This document shows, piece by piece, positions 6,084-8,802 of a stretch of DNA of 8,802 nt (within the stretch, counting starts at the first letter, position 1; each line of letters begins with the position of its first letter). The notes beneath the pieces were generated by a model that was not told the DNA's origin, made no database searches, and saw only the letters and a program-made list of their open reading frames with translations. Source of the stretch: CAVTZP01 sp964456815 (lineage in GTDB: Bacteria > Chloroflexota > Dehalococcoidia > Dehalococcoidales > BS750m-G39). Where the stretch lies: the NCBI GenBank assembly GCA_964456815.1, contig CAYWCO010000046.1:1-8802 (forward strand), read 5' to 3'. The translations under genes were made by a program, and so were the position numbers.

Positions 6084-7955
6084 ATGGAAAAGGAACAAAT
6101 AGTAAATAGGCTAAATTCTCCCGATGAGCTGGAAGCATTGAGAGAATCAATAGTTAAAAGCAGAGACCCTAAGCAGAGGTGCATCGTCATATGTGGCGGC
6201 ACCGGCTGCCTGGCTCTGGGAGCCCAGAAGGTTATAACCGCTTTCAGGCGGGAAATAGAAAAAGGCGGGCTGGAAAGCAAGCTGGCTCTGAGGATAACCG
6301 GCTGCCCCGGCTTCTGTGAGAGGGGTCCGCTGGTGGTAGTCAAGCCGGAAAATATCCTCTACCAGCAGGTAAAAAGCGAAGATGTTACCGAGATAGTCTC
6401 GGCGACGGTGAAGGGCAATATTGTTGATAGATTACTCTATGTTGACCCGAATACCGGCAAGAAGGTAACCCACGAACCTGAAGTGCCGTTCTATGAAAAA
6501 CAAAAGCGCCTCCTCCTCGGCGACAATAGCAATATTGACCCCACCATGATTGAGGACTACCTGGCTCTGGGTGGCTATGCTGCCTTGAGCAAGGTTCTTT
6601 TTGAGATGTCCCCTGAGGGGGTAATTAAAGAGGTCAAGAAATCTGGTTTGCGGGGGCGGGGTGGTGGCGGCTTCCCCACCGCCGCCAAGTGGGAAAGCTG
6701 CCGCCAGGCGCCTGGCGATACCAGATATATCATATGTAATTGTGACGAGGGAGACCCCGGCGCCTTTATGGACAGGAGCCTTATGGAGGGGAATCCCCAT
6801 AGCGTGCTGGAGGGGATGCTCATCGGCGCCTATGCTATCGGCGGTCACGAAGGCTATATCTATGTCCGTAATGAGTACCCGCTGGCGGTGAAGAATGCCG
6901 AGATAGCTGTTAAGCAGGCTGAGGAGTATGGGCTTCTGGGAAAGAATATCCTTGGTTCCGGCTTTGACTTTGCCGTTAAGATAAGCCGGGGAGGTGGGGC
7001 TTTTGTCTGCGGCGAGTCAACGGCGCTGATGGCTTCGCTGGAGGGCAAGGTTGGCGAGCCCAGGGCAAAGTATGTCCACACCGTGGAGAAGGGCTTGTGG
7101 GAGCAGCCGACCAATCTTAACAATGTGGAGACCTGGGCCAATGTCCCGCTGATAATCAAGAACGGGGCTGATTGGTACGCAAAGATAGGCACCGACGGCA
7201 GCAAAGGGACCAAGATTTTCTCACTGGTGGGTAAGATTAATAACACCGGTCTGGTGGAAGTCCCCATGGGGATAACCTTGAGGGAGATTATCTATGATAT
7301 CGGCGGTGGTATTCCCGATGGCAAGAAATTCAAGGCGGTGCAGACTGGCGGTCCCTCAGGTGGTTGCATTCCGGAGAGTATGCTTGATTTGCCGGTGGAC
7401 TTTGACGAGCTCGACAGGGTTGGCTCGATGATGGGGTCGGGCGGTATGATTGTTATGGACGAGAATAGCTGCATGGTGGATATAGCCAGGTACTTTATTA
7501 ACTTCCTTGAGGGTGAGTCCTGCGGCAAGTGTATTCCCTGCCGCGAGGGGCTGAAGAGGATGAGCCAGATATTAACCCGCATCACTGAGGGCAAGGGTAA
7601 AGATGGCGATATTGACTTGCTTGAGCGGCTTTCGGCAACGCTTATCGATAGTTCGCTGTGTGCCCTGGGCAGTACCGCTCCCAATCCGGTGTTGACTACG
7701 CTGCGCTATTTCAGGGACGAGTATGAAGCCCACATTAAGGATAAGCGGTGCCCCGCCGGCGTCTGTAAGGAGCTGGTTACCTACCTCATTGATGAAGAGA
7801 AGTGTCCCGGTTGCGGGCTCTGCGTCAAAGCCTGCCCGGTGGAGGCGATAACCTCTATGGGGAAGAAGAAGCCGGTGGTCTTAGACCAGGAGAAGTGCAT
7901 AAAGTGCGGCGCTTGCTACGATGTCTGCAATCTTGACGCTGTGATAAGGAAGTAA
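6084..7955 (+). CDS. NuoF/HydB-like FMN and Fe-S NAD(H) oxidoreductase subunit
   Basis: This 623-residue flavoprotein is the NAD(H) site of the module. It has four parts in order. A thioredoxin-like [2Fe-2S] domain has C37-x4-C42 and C74-x3-C78. The FMN/NAD(H) core follows, with GLRGRGGGGFPTAAKW (188-203), CNCDEGDPGAF (218-228) and GGGAFVCGESTALM (303-316). After an SLBB-like region comes the N3-type [4Fe-4S] site C480-x2-C483-x2-C486 with C526. The C-terminal ferredoxin domain has two [4Fe-4S] motifs (C574/577/580/584 and C605/608/611/615). This architecture matches HydB/HndC of NAD-linked hydrogenases rather than plain complex I NuoF, which lacks both end domains. H550, C556, C561 and perhaps C463 could form the zinc site reported in HydB. 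It begins two bases after the previous stop, with only a weak GGAAAG ribosome site. Confidence 0.93.
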   Translation: MEKEQIVNRLNSPDELEALRESIVKSRDPKQRCIVICGGTGCLALGAQKVITAFRREIEKGGLESKLALRITGCPGFCERGPLVVVKPENILYQQVKSEDVTEIVSATVKGNIVDRLLYVDPNTGKKVTHEPEVPFYEKQKRLLLGDNSNIDPTMIEDYLALGGYAALSKVLFEMSPEGVIKEVKKSGLRGRGGGGFPTAAKWESCRQAPGDTRYIICNCDEGDPGAFMDRSLMEGNPHSVLEGMLIGAYAIGGHEGYIYVRNEYPLAVKNAEIAVKQAEEYGLLGKNILGSGFDFAVKISRGGGAFVCGESTALMASLEGKVGEPRAKYVHTVEKGLWEQPTNLNNVETWANVPLIIKNGADWYAKIGTDGSKGTKIFSLVGKINNTGLVEVPMGITLREIIYDIGGGIPDGKKFKAVQTGGPSGGCIPESMLDLPVDFDELDRVGSMMGSGGMIVMDENSCMVDIARYFINFLEGESCGKCIPCREGLKRMSQILTRITEGKGKDGDIDLLERLSATLIDSSLCALGSTAPNPVLTTLRYFRDEYEAHIKDKRCPAGVCKELVTYLIDEEKCPGCGLCVKACPVEAITSMGKKKPVVLDQEKCIKCGACYDVCNLDAVIRK

Positions 7956-7966
7956 AGGCGGAAGAA

Positions 7967-8686
7967 ATGGTTACACTGACGATTGACGGACGAAAAGTCC
8001 AGGCGGAAGAAGGGGCAACCATACTGGAGGTGGCGGAGGATAATAACATCTATATACCCACCTTGTGCTCCAACGAGGCAGTTAAGCCCTACGGTGCCTG
8101 CCGCCTGTGTCTGGTTGAGGTTACCAGGGGTAAAAGGGAAAGGCTGGTAGCCTCCTGCCTTTATGAGGTAGAAGAGGGTCTTGTGGTGAAGACCAACTCG
8201 GAGAGAGTTGCCAGTAACCGCAGGATGCTGATGGAGCTGCTGCTCGCCCGGTGTCCTAATAACAAGAAAATACAGGACTTGGCTCACCGGCTTGGCGTTG
8301 ATGGGACAAGCTTTGAGCTTGAGGACAAGCAGTGCATTCTTTGTGCCCTCTGTGTCCGTACCTGTGCCGAGGTTGTCGGTGTCTCAGCAATCAGTTTGGT
8401 AGGGCGGGGTACTGGTCGGGCTATGGCTACCCCCTTTTACGAGCCTTCGGATGTCTGCATCGGCTGTGGTTCCTGCGCCTATGTCTGCCCTACGGGGGCG
8501 ATATCGTTTGAAGACGTTGGTGACACAAGGTACATTAAATGGCCGAAAAATGGTATGGAGTTCAAGCTGAAGAAGTGTAAGACCTGTGGCCGATACTGGG
8601 CTCCGGAGAAGCAACTGGACTATATAATTAAAAAGGTGAATTTAGCCCCCGATGCCTTTGATAACTGCCCTGACTGCCGGGACTAG
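7967..8686 (+). CDS. short NuoG/HoxU-like Fe-S subunit with C-terminal CxxC pair
   Basis: This 239-residue electron-transfer protein corresponds to the N-terminal part of NuoG or to HoxU. A plant-type [2Fe-2S] domain has C34-x10-C45-x2-C48-x15-C64. The segment that in NuoG and HydA holds the His-Cys3 [4Fe-4S] site (H-x3-C-x2-C-x5-C) is here ARCPNNKKIQDLAHRLG, with one cysteine only (C96), so that cluster seems absent. Two [4Fe-4S] motifs follow (C123/126/129/133 and C164/167/170/174). The tail ends with C204-x2-C207 and C234-x2-C237, resembling a zinc ribbon. There is no H-cluster or molybdopterin domain, so it is not a hydrogenase or formate dehydrogenase. It follows the flavoprotein gene by 11 bases and closes the operon. 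Confidence 0.88.
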   Translation: MVTLTIDGRKVQAEEGATILEVAEDNNIYIPTLCSNEAVKPYGACRLCLVEVTRGKRERLVASCLYEVEEGLVVKTNSERVASNRRMLMELLLARCPNNKKIQDLAHRLGVDGTSFELEDKQCILCALCVRTCAEVVGVSAISLVGRGTGRAMATPFYEPSDVCIGCGSCAYVCPTGAISFEDVGDTRYIKWPKNGMEFKLKKCKTCGRYWAPEKQLDYIIKKVNLAPDAFDNCPDCRD

Positions 8687-8694
8687 CTTTTGGT

Positions 8695-8723
8695 TTGACC
8701 TTAGGCAGGTTCCTTGCTATACT
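8695..8723 (+). promoter_or_regulatory. strong extended -10 promoter for tRNA-Pro
   Basis: TTGACC (8695-8700, five of six -35 matches) is exactly 17 bases from TATACT (8718-8723, five of six -10 matches). The TG of an extended -10 element stands at 8715-8716. Initiation is expected around 8730, right at the 5' end of the tRNA at 8732, so any 5' leader would be very short. Confidence 0.75.
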
Positions 8724-8731
8724 CCCCCTTG

Positions 8732-8802
8732 CGGGGTGTAGCGCAGTTGGTTTAGCGCGCAGCGTTTGGGACGCTGAGGTCGGAGGTTCAAATCCTCTCA
8801 CC
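8732..8802 (+). tRNA. tRNA-Pro(TGG), 3' end cut by window edge
   Basis: Acceptor strand CGGGGTG begins at 8732. The D stem is GCGC/GCGC, and the anticodon stem CAGCG/CGCTG closes the loop TTTGGGA, giving anticodon TGG (8767-8769) for CCA proline codons. T arm GGAGG-TTCAAAT-CCTCT is followed by CACC, the first four bases of the 3' acceptor strand. The last acceptor bases and the discriminator are outside the window. A 5' C at position 1 is usual for bacterial tRNA-Pro. Confidence 0.95.

Noticed and set aside
7893..7910. 18-base sequence identical to 3349-3366 in porD, as a possible repeat or recombination site
   Set aside because: Both encode the same ferredoxin stretch KCIKCG. Shared motif and codon preference explain the identity, and the flanks differ.
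7967..8686. Iron hydrogenase subunit (HydA/HndD)
   Set aside because: The protein ends after 239 residues with no H-cluster domain or its cysteine motifs, and no catalytic hydrogenase gene follows before tRNA-Pro.
8722..8738. CCCC-CTTGC-GGGG inverted repeat as a terminator for the por operon
   Set aside because: There is no T-run after it, it overlaps the tRNA-Pro 5' acceptor strand, and it lies at the predicted start site of a strong promoter.

Overview
The window reads as a bacterial chromosome segment from an anaerobe with mid-range GC. Two things point that way: oxygen-sensitive pyruvate:ferredoxin oxidoreductase chemistry, and several recognisable sigma70-type -35/-10 pairs in front of tRNA genes. 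None of the tRNAs whose 3' end is visible encodes CCA. A Chloroflexota (Dehalococcoidia-like) origin would fit the general look, but this is a low-confidence impression without a search.

Layout. (1) At 1-165, minus strand, there are two tandem tRNA-Ser genes (GGA, cut by the window edge, and CGA), four bases apart. (2) At 166-241 is a compact intergenic space with a good promoter for the tRNAs and a weaker candidate reading the other way into the next gene. (3) At 242-2500, plus strand, an ArsB/NhaD-type ion permease is followed 12 bases later by a tandem-domain universal stress protein; they probably share a transcript. (4) At 2549-2621 is tRNA-Arg(CCG) with its own candidate promoter. (5) At 2645-8686 is a tight seven-gene plus-strand operon starting 23 bases after the tRNA: porC, porD, porA, porB, then a NuoE-like, a NuoF/HydB-like and a short NuoG/HoxU-like protein. 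(6) At 8732-8802 is tRNA-Pro(TGG), cut by the right edge, behind a strong extended -10 promoter.

How the genes work together. PorCDAB is a complete four-subunit 2-oxoacid (most likely pyruvate) oxidoreductase that interconverts pyruvate + CoA with acetyl-CoA + CO2 and passes electrons to Fe-S clusters. The three following genes form a flavin/Fe-S NAD(H) module of the kind found in NAD-linked and electron-bifurcating hydrogenases and formate dehydrogenases. Here no hydrogenase or formate dehydrogenase catalytic subunit is present, and porB overlaps the NuoE-like gene. The simplest inference is that pyruvate oxidation (or reductive carboxylation) is coupled directly to NAD(H), perhaps with ferredoxin as a third partner. 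This is the most interesting element of the window; the complex itself is inferred, not shown.

I saw no CRISPR array, insertion sequence, phage gene or clear rho-independent terminator. There is no gene-free stretch longer than 300 bases.
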